Source of the DNA: Miscanthus floridulus
Taxonomy: Eukaryota > Streptophyta > Magnoliopsida > Poales > Poaceae
Reading direction: 5' to 3'
NCBI RefSeq assembly: GCF_019320115.1
Contig: NC_089593.1
Coordinates: 11,375,908-11,439,907, forward strand
Length of the DNA: 64,000 nt
In this document: piece after piece, positions 12,690-22,865 of the stretch
Layout of the letters: each line of letters opens with the position of its first letter
Numbering within the stretch: the first letter of the stretch is position 1
The notes under the pieces: model-generated
The model's input: only the letters and a program-made list of their open reading frames with translations
Database searches by the model: none
What the model was told of the DNA's origin: nothing
Translations under genes and position numbers: made by a program

Positions 12690-14365
12690 GCACCGTGGAG
12701 TCCCTGGCATCGCTGATGATGACCGAGCACCGAGGAGTCCCTGGCGATGATCGAGCACCGAGAAGCGAGGAGTCCCCGGCATCGCTAGCGATGATCGAGC
12801 ACCAAGGAGCGAGGAGTCCCCGGCGTCGCTGGCGATGTCCGATCACCAAGAAGCGAGGGGTCCCCGACGTCGCTTGCGATGTCTGAGCACCAAGGGGCGA
12901 GGAGTCCCTGGTGTAGGCGGTGATGTCCGAGCACCGAGGAGCAAGGAGTCCCTAGCATCGCTAGCGATGACCGAGCACCAAGGAGCGAGGAGTCCCCGAC
13001 GTCGCTAGCTATGTTCGAGCATCAAGGAGCGAGGAGTCCCCGGTGTCACTGGTGATGACCGAGCATCGAGGAGTGAGGAGTCCTCGGTGTAGGTGGTGAT
13101 GTCCGAACACCGAGGAGCGAGGAGTCCCCGGTGTCGCTGACGATGATCGAGCACTAAGGAGCGAGGAGTCCCTAGCGTCGCTAGTGATGACCGAGCACCG
13201 AGGAGCGAGGAGTCCTCGGCGTCGCTGGCGATGACCGAGCACCGAGGAGCAAGGAGTCCCCGACATCACTGGCGATGACCGAGCACCAAGGAGCGAGGAG
13301 TCTCCAGCGTCGTTGGCGATGTCTGAGCATAGAGGAGCGAGGAGTCCCTAGCGTCGCTAGCGATGACCGAGCATCGAGGAGCGAGGAGTCCCCGGCGTAG
13401 GCGGTGATGTCCGAGCACCGAGGAGCGAGGAGTCCCCGGCGTCACTGGCGATGACCGAGCACCGAGGAGCGAGGAGTCCCCAACGTCACTAGCGATGACC
13501 AAGCACCGAGGAGCGAGGAGTCCTGATGTCACTGGCGATGACCGAGCATCGAGCACCGAGGAGTCCCCGACGTAGGCGGCGATGTCCGAGCACCGAGGAG
13601 CGAGGAGTCCCCGGCGTCGTTGGTGATGACCGAGCACCGAGGAGTCCTCGGCATAGGCAGCGACATCTGAGCACCGAGGAGTCCCTAGCATAGGCGGCGA
13701 TGTTCGAGCACCAAGGAGTCGAGGAGTCCCCGGCGTCACTGACGATGACCGAGCGTCGAGGAGCGAGGAGTCTCGGGCGTTGCTAGCGATGTCCAAGCAC
13801 CGAGGAGCGAGGAGTCTCCAGCGTCGCTGGCGATGACCGAGCACTGAGGAGTCCCTGGCATAGGCGGCGATGTCCAAGCATCGAGGAGCAAGGAGTCCCC
13901 GGCGTCGCTGGCGATGTTTGAGCACCGAGGAGCGAGGAGTCCCCGGCGTCGCTGGCGATGACCGAGCACCGAGGAGCGAGGAGTCCCCGGTGTCGCTGGT
14001 GATGACTGGGCACCGAGGAGCGAGGAGTCCCCAACATAGGCGGCGACGTCCGAGCACCGAGGAGTCCCCGACATAGGCAGCGATGTCCGAGCACCGAGGA
14101 ATCCTCGATGAAGCTGGCGATGTCCAAGCATCGAGGAGTCCTAGGCAAAGCTGGCGAGGTCTGAGCACCAAGGAGCGAGGAGTCCTCGGCGTCGCTGACG
14201 ATGACCGAGCGTCGAGGAGCAAGGAGTCTCGGGCGTCGCTAGCGATGTTCGAGAACCGAGGAGTGAGGAGTCTCCGACGTCGCTGGTGATGACCGAGCAC
14301 CGAGGAGTCCCCAGCGTAGGCGGCGATGTTCGAGCACCGAGGAGTCCCCGGCATAGCTAGCGACA
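12690..14365. repeat. Minisatellite, about 44-45-bp unit with a shorter variant
   Basis: Tandem units of the form 'gatgaccgagcaccgagg' + 'agcgaggagtccccggcg' + 'tcgctggc', with a variant lacking the 'agcgagg' block and another with 'taggcggc' replacing 'tcgctggc'. The array spans about 1.7 kb inside the LARD-like element. Because the unit is near a multiple of three it leaves long open frames on the minus strand (one of 366 codons, 13266-14366), but these encode only the repeat. Confidence 0.9.
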
Positions 14366-15364
14366 TTCATGCGGTGAAGTGTGCCCACTTAGTCCTTGAG
14401 CACGAAGAATCCAAGCGCTGAGGAGTAACCGGCATAGCTTGCGATGAAGCACGAGCGGCGAACAGTCCGATCAACTGGTCGGTGACGGAGTGAGCATTGA
14501 GTAGAGGCGACTGGCAAACTGTCTGATCAACTGGTCGACGATGGAGTTCATGAACCGAGCAGTCTGACCAGTTAATCGGTGGAGAAGCCCAAGCACCAAG
14601 TGATTTGATCACCTGGATGATGATCCTGCAATACAAACATGTAGAACGGGTAGTACATGATGTAAAAATAAATAAGCTCTGGAGAAAAATCAGCAATGGT
14701 GATGAAACAGCGTATGCAGTTCGACGATCAGTTGGCATGAAAATATATTTATGTTTAATATAAACCGCCCAAACAGTTAGTGTGTAGCTGAGTCTCCAGC
14801 CCTAGCTATCCCATAGTCCATAACGTCGAGCGCAGAGCCCGTGCACGTGTAGGAGGAACAAGCGTGACCAAGGAGCCACTGCCGACCACCCATAACGCAG
14901 AGCGCAGAGCCTGTAGCACGTGTAGGGAGGAGCCGGAGATAGGGATGTCTCTAGAGGCGTCCGAGCATCAACGTGACTGTTCAAGGGTTCAGAAAATCAT
15001 TTGGAGAGCAAATATGAAGAAAATAGTTCGGAGAAACATTATGGCGATATACGGAGATGGGAGAATATTTAGAAGAATATTAAAATGTGACTTAGCTTTA
15101 GATAGAATGTCTGGTCAGCGATGTATGGCATTATCTGGTCGGCATTGACGGCGAGCACCTGGCGGGCGGTGAGTTGTTGGTGAAGACGACCTCGGAGGTG
15201 GTTCCGAGATCAGATCTGCTGTCGCAGGGGCTGGTGTAGCAGCGATGAATCGTCGTCGTGGACCGGCATGGATCTTCATGAGATTGACAACGAGAACGCA
15301 TTGTTGATTTGAGGTCCATCTGGCTCGCCATGGATCAAGCGCACACCCCTACCTAGCACGCCAA
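14366..15364. other. Internal region of the LARD-like element
   Basis: Contains repeated 'ctggtcg' and 'aactggtc' phrases at 14466-14580 and a PBS-like sequence at its right end (15346-15364). No coding domain recognised. Confidence 0.5.
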
Positions 15365-15761
15365 CTGTCGACAGAATATGCTCAGCAGTCCACCAAGGGG
15401 TATCCCACGATGGTAGATTTGTCGGTAGGGGTGCGCGTAATCAGGAATCGGATGGTGACACAAGGCGTAGAGATAGCGATTTAGATAGGTTCGGGCCGTC
15501 TGATCAACGTAATACCCTACGTCCTATATCTTTGGTGTATTGTATTGATCTATAGTAGATCCAATCTGATGGATCCTATCCGCTAGGGGACCCCTATCTC
15601 TCCTTATATACTCTGGAGGAGGTAGGGTTATAAGTAAAGTAGCCTATTTGGTACTATACAATGTCTTGCGGTGCACGCCGAGTAGCGCCGTGCACGCCTT
15701 GATCTTGTAGGCCAAGCCACCTCCGATGGTGCGGCCCATGTCTTGGGGGCCATACCCCCAT
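15365..15761 (-). repeat. LTR of the LARD-like element (right copy)
   Basis: Partner of 11960-12356. Read on the minus strand this is the upstream LTR. Confidence 0.8.
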
Positions 15762-15835
15762 AGGTATCCATCCCAACCACTCTAAATAGCATCGGCTCAA
15801 CGGCGGTTAAGCCAAAGGTCCAAATTGAGCCAACC

Positions 15836-15849
15836 GGCTCTGATACCAA
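15836..15849 (-). other. Copia primer binding site (initiator Met tRNA type)
   Basis: On the minus strand the sequence after the LTR end reads ATTGGTATCAGAGCC, with TGGTATCAGAGC complementary to the 3' end of plant initiator tRNA-Met as in most copia elements. Confidence 0.8.
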
Positions 15850-15850
15850 T

Positions 15851-17274
15851 TGAAGGGGACCATGATGCCTAAGAGGGGGGGTGAATTAGGCAACTTAAAA
15901 AATCTAACTCTTAAACTATGGCCTCTTTTTCTAACCTTAGCAAAACCTATGCAAAAGATAAACTATCTAAATATGCAACTACGGTTTTGCTAGTGTATTG
16001 ATATCTCTACTGCAAAAGGAGTAATACAATCAATGTAAATGCGGAAGCTAAAGAGCAAGGTAGAGATATGCAAACTCCCGTCGACAACTCCGGTATTTTT
16101 ACCAAGGTATCGAGAAGCATGCAAGCTTCCCCCTTGTCCTCGTTGGAGCCCCTCACAAGGAATCCCTCGCAAGGGCCAAGCTCCCGATCGGGTAACTCCA
16201 TGGATAGCCTCAGGCCTTCCCCACGTGCAAGTGGGTCTCCGATATGCCTTCCGGCAAGCCTCTCCTGGATTCTCCCTACCATCTTCACTATCAAGCTTTC
16301 AGCCAAAATGTCGTGGGCCTTGTTCCCTCCAGTACACGGTGGCGGCCACACCGCAAATGAGTTGGTGTGATCTCGCAAGACTACAAGCCCCTCCAATGTA
16401 CAACAATGGTGCGAGCAAGCACCGAGTGGTAAGAGGTATGCAAACCTCACTAAACACTAGGCCTAAACCTAATACAAGCACATAAGCGGTGGTCTAATCA
16501 ACCTAAGCACTTCGCAAAGCACCTATGTTAATCACCTAATGAATCACTAAGCACTATGCAAGTGGAGATCACTAAAATAGTGTATCAACACCCTTGATAT
16601 GTTTCCTCAGCTCCACTCATCTCAAATGGCCGGTTGAGGGTTGTATTTTATAAGCCCCACTAAGAAAGTAGCCGTTGGGGACGAAATCCCGCTTTTCTGC
16701 TATTGACCGAACATTGAGGTCATCCTGATCGGACGTGTCCGGTCGTCCCTACCGTTGGAGCCACGATCCACTGATCGGACGCTGCCAGCGTCCGGTCACA
16801 TGCCACCGAACACGTCCGGTCGCATTTTTGCCACTCTAGAACCTCTCTGTACTCGACTAGACTCTACTATCCTGTGTTTGGTTGATCTGCCGCCAGCATC
16901 TGGTCCAGCGTTCGGTCGCTGCTGCTGATGCCTGTTGCCGAGCCTCTTGATCGGAGTGTCTGGTTGCTTTCCGCCAGCGTTCGGTCCAGCGTCCGGTCAC
17001 TTCTGTGAGCTCATTTCTTTGCGATCTTGCGTATGGCTTGGTTTCTATCTTCGTGCTTGGACTTTGCTTGATATCTTAGGTCTTTTCTTGTGCTCCTAGG
17101 GTCTTGCTTATGGTGTTGATCATCAGATCATCATATCTCCTTCGTCCAAGTCACGTCTTGCATCCTATTGAACTACAAAACAATCACTTGCAAATTCATT
17201 AGTCTAATTTGGTTGTGTTGGTCATCAAACACCAAAATCCAAAGTAAATGGGCCAAGGGTCCATTTTCCTTACA
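15851..17274 (-). repeat. 5' LTR of the nested copia element
   Basis: Same ends as 7103-8492, and adjacent to the primer binding site. It carries about 30 extra bases of the GCGTTCGGTCCAGCGTCC motif cluster (near 16970-17000), so the two LTRs differ in motif number as well as by scattered substitutions. Confidence 0.9.
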
Positions 17275-17279
17275 ACTAT

Positions 17280-19194
17280 GACATAATCCTTGGCATGGAT
17301 TGGTTGTAGCTTTTTAGTCCAATGAAGGTGGATTGGTTGCATCGCTGCTTGGTCATCCCTTACAAGGGTACAACTATCAGGTTATAATGCAATCTACCAT
17401 TGGGAGTTACTATTGATGATGAGCTGTTAGTGCAGATATTCAGTGTCACTCAGCAACCCACTATTGCCAAGGTTCAGTTACCTCAGGCCATCAGTGCATT
17501 ACTAGACGAGTTTCCTTCAGTGGTTTGTCCACCTGACCAACTACCGCCCAAGAGGGACTGTGACCATGCGATACCATTGATTGAAGGTGCTAGGCCTATC
17601 ATAGTGCGACCATACTGTTACCCACCAGCCCTCAAGGATGAGATTGAATCTCAGGTTGAATCTATGCTGCAATAGGGAATCATACAACCTAGCACTTTGC
17701 CATTCAACTCGCCTGTGTTGCTGGTACATAAGAAGGATGGCTCCTATAGATTTTGTGTGGACTATCGCTACCTCAATGCCCTCACTGTCAAGACTGCATT
17801 CCCTATTCTAGTGTTTGAACAACCGATGGATGAGCTCATGGGTGCCTGGTATTTCTCCACTCTGGACCTCCTGTCAGGCTATCACCAGATACAGTTGTGT
17901 GTCTAGGTGAAGAGCATAAGACTGCATTCTCCACTCATGTGGGCCATTATGAATTCAAGGTCATAGCCTTTGGACTTTTTGGTGCGCCAGGCACTTTCCA
18001 AGGCACCATGAACAATACTCTAAAAACTTGCCTCTGTCGGTGTGCTATTGTCTTCTCTGATGATATACTCATTTATAGCAAGTCCTTTGAGGAGCATATC
18101 GACCATCTGTGTCTGGTATTTTCTTTGCTAGCCAAAGATCAATGGCGCATCAAATTATCCAAGTGCAAGTTCACGCAAACTGCGATCTCTTATTTGGGTC
18201 ATGTCATTAGTTCCAAAGGTGTGGCTATAGATCCGACTAAAATTGAGGCAGTGGTATCCTGGCCAACGCCGACTATAGTCAAAGAACTTTGTAGCTTTCT
18301 TGGCTTTGCAAGCTTCTACCACCATTTCATTCGCCATTATGCAGTCATCTCAAAGCCACTGACAACGTTGTTTAAGAAACACTCTCTATTCGTTTGGTCT
18401 TCTGAACATGAGACGACATTCCAAACTCTAAAGAAGTGTTTGTGCTCAGCTCCTGTTCTGGCACTGCCTGATTTCAAGAGCCAGTTCTGCATTGAGACTA
18501 AAGCTTCTCACTATGGGGTTGGTGCTGTGTTCCTTTAGGAGGGATATCCACTCGCTTTCCTTAGTCGAGCTCTCGGCCCCAAGAACCAAGGATTGTCAGC
18601 CTATGAGAAAGAGTACATGGCTATTCTCATTACTATCGATCAGTGGCGCTCATACTTGCAGCTTGGTGAGTTTATCATCTTTACCGATCACAAGAGCCTC
18701 ATCCATCTGAGTGATCAGCGCCTTCACACTGCATGGCAACAAAAAGTTTTCACTAAACTATTGGGGTTGCAATACCGCATCGTCTATAAACTGGGCACTA
18801 ACAATCGAGTTGTAGATGCACTATCTCGCCTTGGCCACCTAGAGGAGCTATCTGCGGTGTTAGCTCTAGTGCCCTCCTAGCTCGATGCCATTATCCATAG
18901 TTATAACTCTGATGCTCGGGCTCAGGAACTATTGACTAAGTTAGCTATTTTAGAAAACTCTGAACCTCACTTCTCTATGCACCAAGGGCTACTTCGGTAC
19001 AAGGGACGCATTTGGGTTGGGACTGTTGTGATCTTCCAACACAAGATTATTGAGGCTTTCCATTCTTCGCCAGTGGGTGGCCACTTGGGATTCCCTACAA
19101 CCTACCATTGTATCAAGCCACTCTTTGCCTGGATAGGTCTGAAATCCTCAGTTCACCAGTTTGTTGCTGCATGTCCTACTTGTCAGCAGGCCAA
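17280..19194 (+). pseudogene. Gypsy pol: reverse transcriptase, RNase H, integrase zinc-binding region
   Basis: After the protease end (LGMDWL) the RT starts with the [23 protein letters not shown] fingers motif (about 17710-17790), shown here in key residues only, and has catalytic FSDDILIY near 18055. RNase H follows (AYEKEYMAI, FTDHKSL), then DALSRL and an integrase HHCC zinc-binding region (GHLG; CPTCQQA). These would copy and integrate the element. It is inactive: in-frame stops at about 17674, 18536 and 18878, and a frame change near 17900. Several TAG stops sit where the family usually has CAG (Gln). The frame is broken off after CQQA by the solo LTR. Confidence 0.9.
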
Positions 19195-21221
19195 TGAAAG
19201 CTCTAGTTTGGTTTTGGTTAATTGATGAAACCCTAAGTGCTAACCTAGTTTATCAAAGTGATTATGAGATAGGTAGCACTACTCCAAGTGATGAAGCAAT
19301 GACGAAGATCATGACAATGGTGATAGCATGGTGATGATCAAATGCTTGAACTTGAAGAAAGAGAAAAACAAAAGGCTCAAGGCAAAGGTATAAAATATAG
19401 GAGTCATTTTGTTTTAGTGATCAAGACACTTAGTGAGTGTGATCACATTTAGGATAGATAGCTGTACTATTAAGAGGAGTGAAACTCGTATCGGAATGCG
19501 GTTATCAAAGTGCCACTAGATGCTCTAACTCATTGCATATGCATTTAGGATCTAGTGGAGTGCTAACACCCTTGATAATATTTGTGAAAATATGCTAACA
19601 CATGTGCACAAGGTGTTTGCAGGGTTGAGATGGGTTTGGGTCCCTCTCTCCCTCCCGCCGAGCTTGCGAGGCGGGATTCGGCGCTTTCGGGAAAATGAAA
19701 TGTCTATTTTCTATTGCGCCGGATGCAAAATTCTTGGTAGTTGGCACATTTGAGTAAGGGTGAAGAAGTTAGAGTTGAAATGGAGTTGGTTGAAATGATG
19801 CTGGCGTCGGCCTACTGACCGGACGCTGGGTCACTCAGCGACCGGACGCTGAAAGGCTGCGTCCGGTCGAGCTGGCAGAGAGGTCGCCAGTTTCGGTGTT
19901 GCACCGGACGCTGGACCTGAGATGCATCGGACGCTGGTTTCTGTGTCCGGTCAAACTGACGGGTCTGCACAGTCGCTAGGGTTGAGCACCGAACGCTGGT
20001 CTGTGTCCGATCAAGGTGGACCGGACGCGTCTGGTCGAAAAAACATGCCTCGGGGAGCTTACTGGAAACGACCGGACGCTAGGGCTTCAGCGTCCGGTCA
20101 GTTCTGACCGGAGCGTCCGGTCAACTTCGTAGCCGTTGAAATCTGACGAACAACGTTTGAAGCTGGTGACGCGTGGCGTCCATCGGGTGACCGGACGCTG
20201 AGGGCCAGCGTCCGGTCGGTATGACTGGAGCGTCCGGTCAGAGCATGTTTTGCCCAGTGAAGGGGTACAACGGCTCTATTTGATGAGGGCTCTATTTATA
20301 GCCCCATGGCCGGCTCAAGGGATAACTCTTGCACATTTTCATTGACATAGCATCCTTGTGAGCTTAGCCAAAGCCCTCCCACTCATCTCCATCATTGATC
20401 CATCATCATTGTGAGATTGGGAGAGAATCCAAGTGCATTGATTGAGTGATTGCATCTAGAGGCACTTGGTATTCGTGTTGTGCTGCGGATTTCGCTTGTT
20501 TCTCTTGGTGGTTGCCACCACCTAGACGGTTGGAGCAGCGGTGGAGGATCGGCACGAGTTGGTGATTGTTCATGGCCGTCTCCGGTGATTGTAAGGGGAG
20601 TTGTACCTTCCCCGGCGGAGTGCCGAAAGGTAACTCTAGTAAATTGCTCGTGTCATTGAGTTACCTCACTTGTGGGTCGATTCTTGCGGTGTCCAATCGT
20701 GTGGATGAGCTTTGTGAAACACCTCTTAGCCGCCGAACCACCAAGTGTTGGTCGACACAACGAGGACGTAGCATGTTGGCAAGCACGTGAACCTCGGGAG
20801 AAAATCGATTGTCTCTCTTCTTTGGCATTCTCCCGGTGATTGGCTATATATTCATCTTGTGATTGGTTCATCCCCTATGCGTCGGTATAATCACTCTACT
20901 CACTCATTTACATTCTTGCAAACTAGTTGATACAAGCTCTTTAGTGTAATTAGAATTGAGAGCTTGCTTTATTATTTACATTCATCTAGTTGAGCTCTTT
21001 AGAGTAGCAAGGTTGAGAGCTCTTAGTGAGTAATTACATAGCAAGTTTGTGTGCCTAAGTATTCATTGCAACTAGAATTGTTGGATAGGTGGCTTGCAAC
21101 CCTTGTAGAGCTAGAGCAAGTTTGCATTACGCTATTTGTCATACTAATCAAATTGCTCTAGTTGATTTGTAGATTTTTAAATAGGCTATTCACCCCCCTC
21201 TAGCCATATTAGGACCTTTCA
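19195..21221 (+). mobile_element. Solo LTR, family B, inserted in gypsy integrase
   Basis: Starts TGAAAGCTCTAGTTTGG and ends TTAGGACCTTTCA, with GCCAA (19190-19194) and ACCAA (21222-21226) as a 4/5-matching target duplication. Removing it restores the integrase reading across the joint. The body differs from family A apart from short shared ends. It holds an ACCGGACGCT motif cluster (19816-20245), AACGG at 20269-20273 and a TATA-like TATTTATAG at 20293. Confidence 0.8.
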
Positions 21222-21510
21222 ACCAAGCCCGATCGTGCCAGGTACCCAGGTCTCCTTCAGCCTTTACCGGTTCCCACTATGGCATGGCAAAGCATTTCAA
21301 TGGACTTTGTGGATGGACTTCCACCGTCTGGGGGCAAGAATTGCATTCTGGCGATTATGGATCATTTTTCTAAGTATGCACACTTCATCCCAATGGCTCA
21401 CCCATTTACTACTCTTATAGTGGCCAAGACATTTATCACCAATGTGTACCGCCTCCATGGTCTACCATTGTCCATTGTTTTTGACCGAGACAAGGTGTTC
21501 ATGAGTCAGC
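21222..21510 (+). pseudogene. Gypsy integrase core fragment
   Basis: Continues the integrase with WQSISMDFVDGLPPS (first catalytic Asp in MDF), then IMDHFSKYAHFIPM and VFDRDK (second Asp region). The frame is open across the fragment. It ends at the insertion at 21511 and resumes at 25867. Confidence 0.85.
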
Positions 21511-22773
21511 TACGGCAGAACTGCCCAAAATAGCACACTTACGGAGGCGCTCGTCTTCCATTAGACACTAAGCACCCCGAGAGCAAGCTACAACGGGCGG
21601 TATCCGTCGGGCACACCCCAAAGGAGAACCCGAAAGATCCACATTTTTCCCAAGGATCTAATAATGAAAACGAGTTACAATACTTGTCCATTTCATACAT
21701 TAGAGTTTCTTAAAAAGTACATTATTACAATACCAAATGTTAGAGTGCGGAATGATAAACAACAGAATTTAAATAAACATCTCGTGAACGGAGCGAGGAT
21801 TCCGTCTGAGCCCACCAGAAAGATCCTCCACACAAAGGTACTTTTCATGCATCACCTGCAACAGGGGTAAATAAACCTTGAGTACACAATGTACTTGCAA
21901 GACTTATCCGACTAGTGGGAATAATTTCCTGACTTCAAGGAATATGATAAGCTTTATGGTTTGTTGGCTTCTTTTGGCAGAAAGCAATACTAATAGTGAG
22001 TCCTTATTTATGTATTATTATTAGCTAGATTAAGTTATCATCTAGCTAGTCTATATAAGCACCTATTCTACTTTCACACAAGAGTTGAGCAATCAGTTCT
22101 ATTTCTTCTCGGTGCTAAACCATAGATAAGTCATACCAGATTTCCCGGTGATTCGTGAATCAATGTGCCCAGCTGGGTGCACTGAAAACACACGCCCCGC
22201 TTGTACCTAGGCACAAGCAGGACTAACCCATCACTTTCCTATCCTGGGTGTCTAGGTCCCCGTCCAAACTTGGACTCCAAGACCCCACTCCTACGTCCCG
22301 GACTCAGTGTGGAGCAAGGACCTCCACCATCTCTGCCTCCAATCAGTCGGTCTGGAAAAAGCCGGATCCACGACAAGAGAGCAACAAGTCTTCCCTACGC
22401 CCATACCCAAGTATGTGCTCGGGACAATAAATCTATGACTTGCCTAGAGTCATATGCAATGACCGGTCCTTAATCGACACAGACAGAGAAAAAGTGTAAC
22501 TGAGCTATGCCCTGTTGGCCACAGGACACAACCCTTTACACACACCAATACCCAAACTATATCCCTGCTCGGTCACCAATTACCTTTACACATTTTTATC
22601 ATAAGTGATCATATTTATCACCTACTTGCGAGTAACGGCAGGTTACTCACGCTATCGATATCCTGAGCATAGCAGCTACTCGACCTGTACTAGTAGGACT
22701 CATGGGTAGATATATTTATGCATGTAGTTTCCATAAAATGCCTATAGCTTAAATGCACATCACACACACACAC

Positions 22774-22865
<92 letters not shown>

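Larger units (their letters stand above)
11960..15761 (-). mobile_element. Non-autonomous LTR retrotransposon (LARD-like) with internal minisatellite
   Basis: Direct repeats of about 397 bp (11960-12356 and 15365-15761, both starting CTGTCGACAGAATATGCTC) enclose 3 kb without retroelement domains. AGGTATCCA occurs on both sides (11951-11959, 15762-15770). Nine base pairs is longer than the usual 4-6 bp, so the exact ends are uncertain by a few bases. On the minus strand the right LTR is followed by TTGGCGTGCTAGGTAGGGG, resembling primer binding sites of grass Tat-type gypsy elements, and the left LTR is preceded by a GGCTTGGGGACTAGC purine-rich tract. A non-autonomous gypsy derivative is the best fit. 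Confidence 0.75.
7103..17274 (-). mobile_element. Copia element (SIRE/Maximus-type gag), internally deleted, two LTRs, TSD ACTAT
   Basis: LTRs at 7103-8492 and 15851-17274 are direct repeats and ACTAT flanks the whole unit (7098-7102, 17275-17279). Read on the minus strand, the 5' LTR is the right one: it is followed by a primer binding site TTGGTATCAGAGCC (about 15836-15849), then gag, and the 3' LTR is preceded by a polypurine tract AAAAAGAGGGAGAT (about 8493-8506). Protease, integrase, RT and RNase H are absent, so this copy is a gag-only derivative. It interrupts the gypsy protease and is itself interrupted at 11960-15761. Confidence 0.9.

Noticed and set aside
12690..14365. CRISPR-like array
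   Set aside because: Units are contiguous and the 'spacers' are themselves repeats; the organism is a plant. It is a minisatellite.
13266..14366. 366-codon open frame on the minus strand
   Set aside because: It is entirely the 45-bp minisatellite read in a frame without stops; no start context, domain or homologous protein style.
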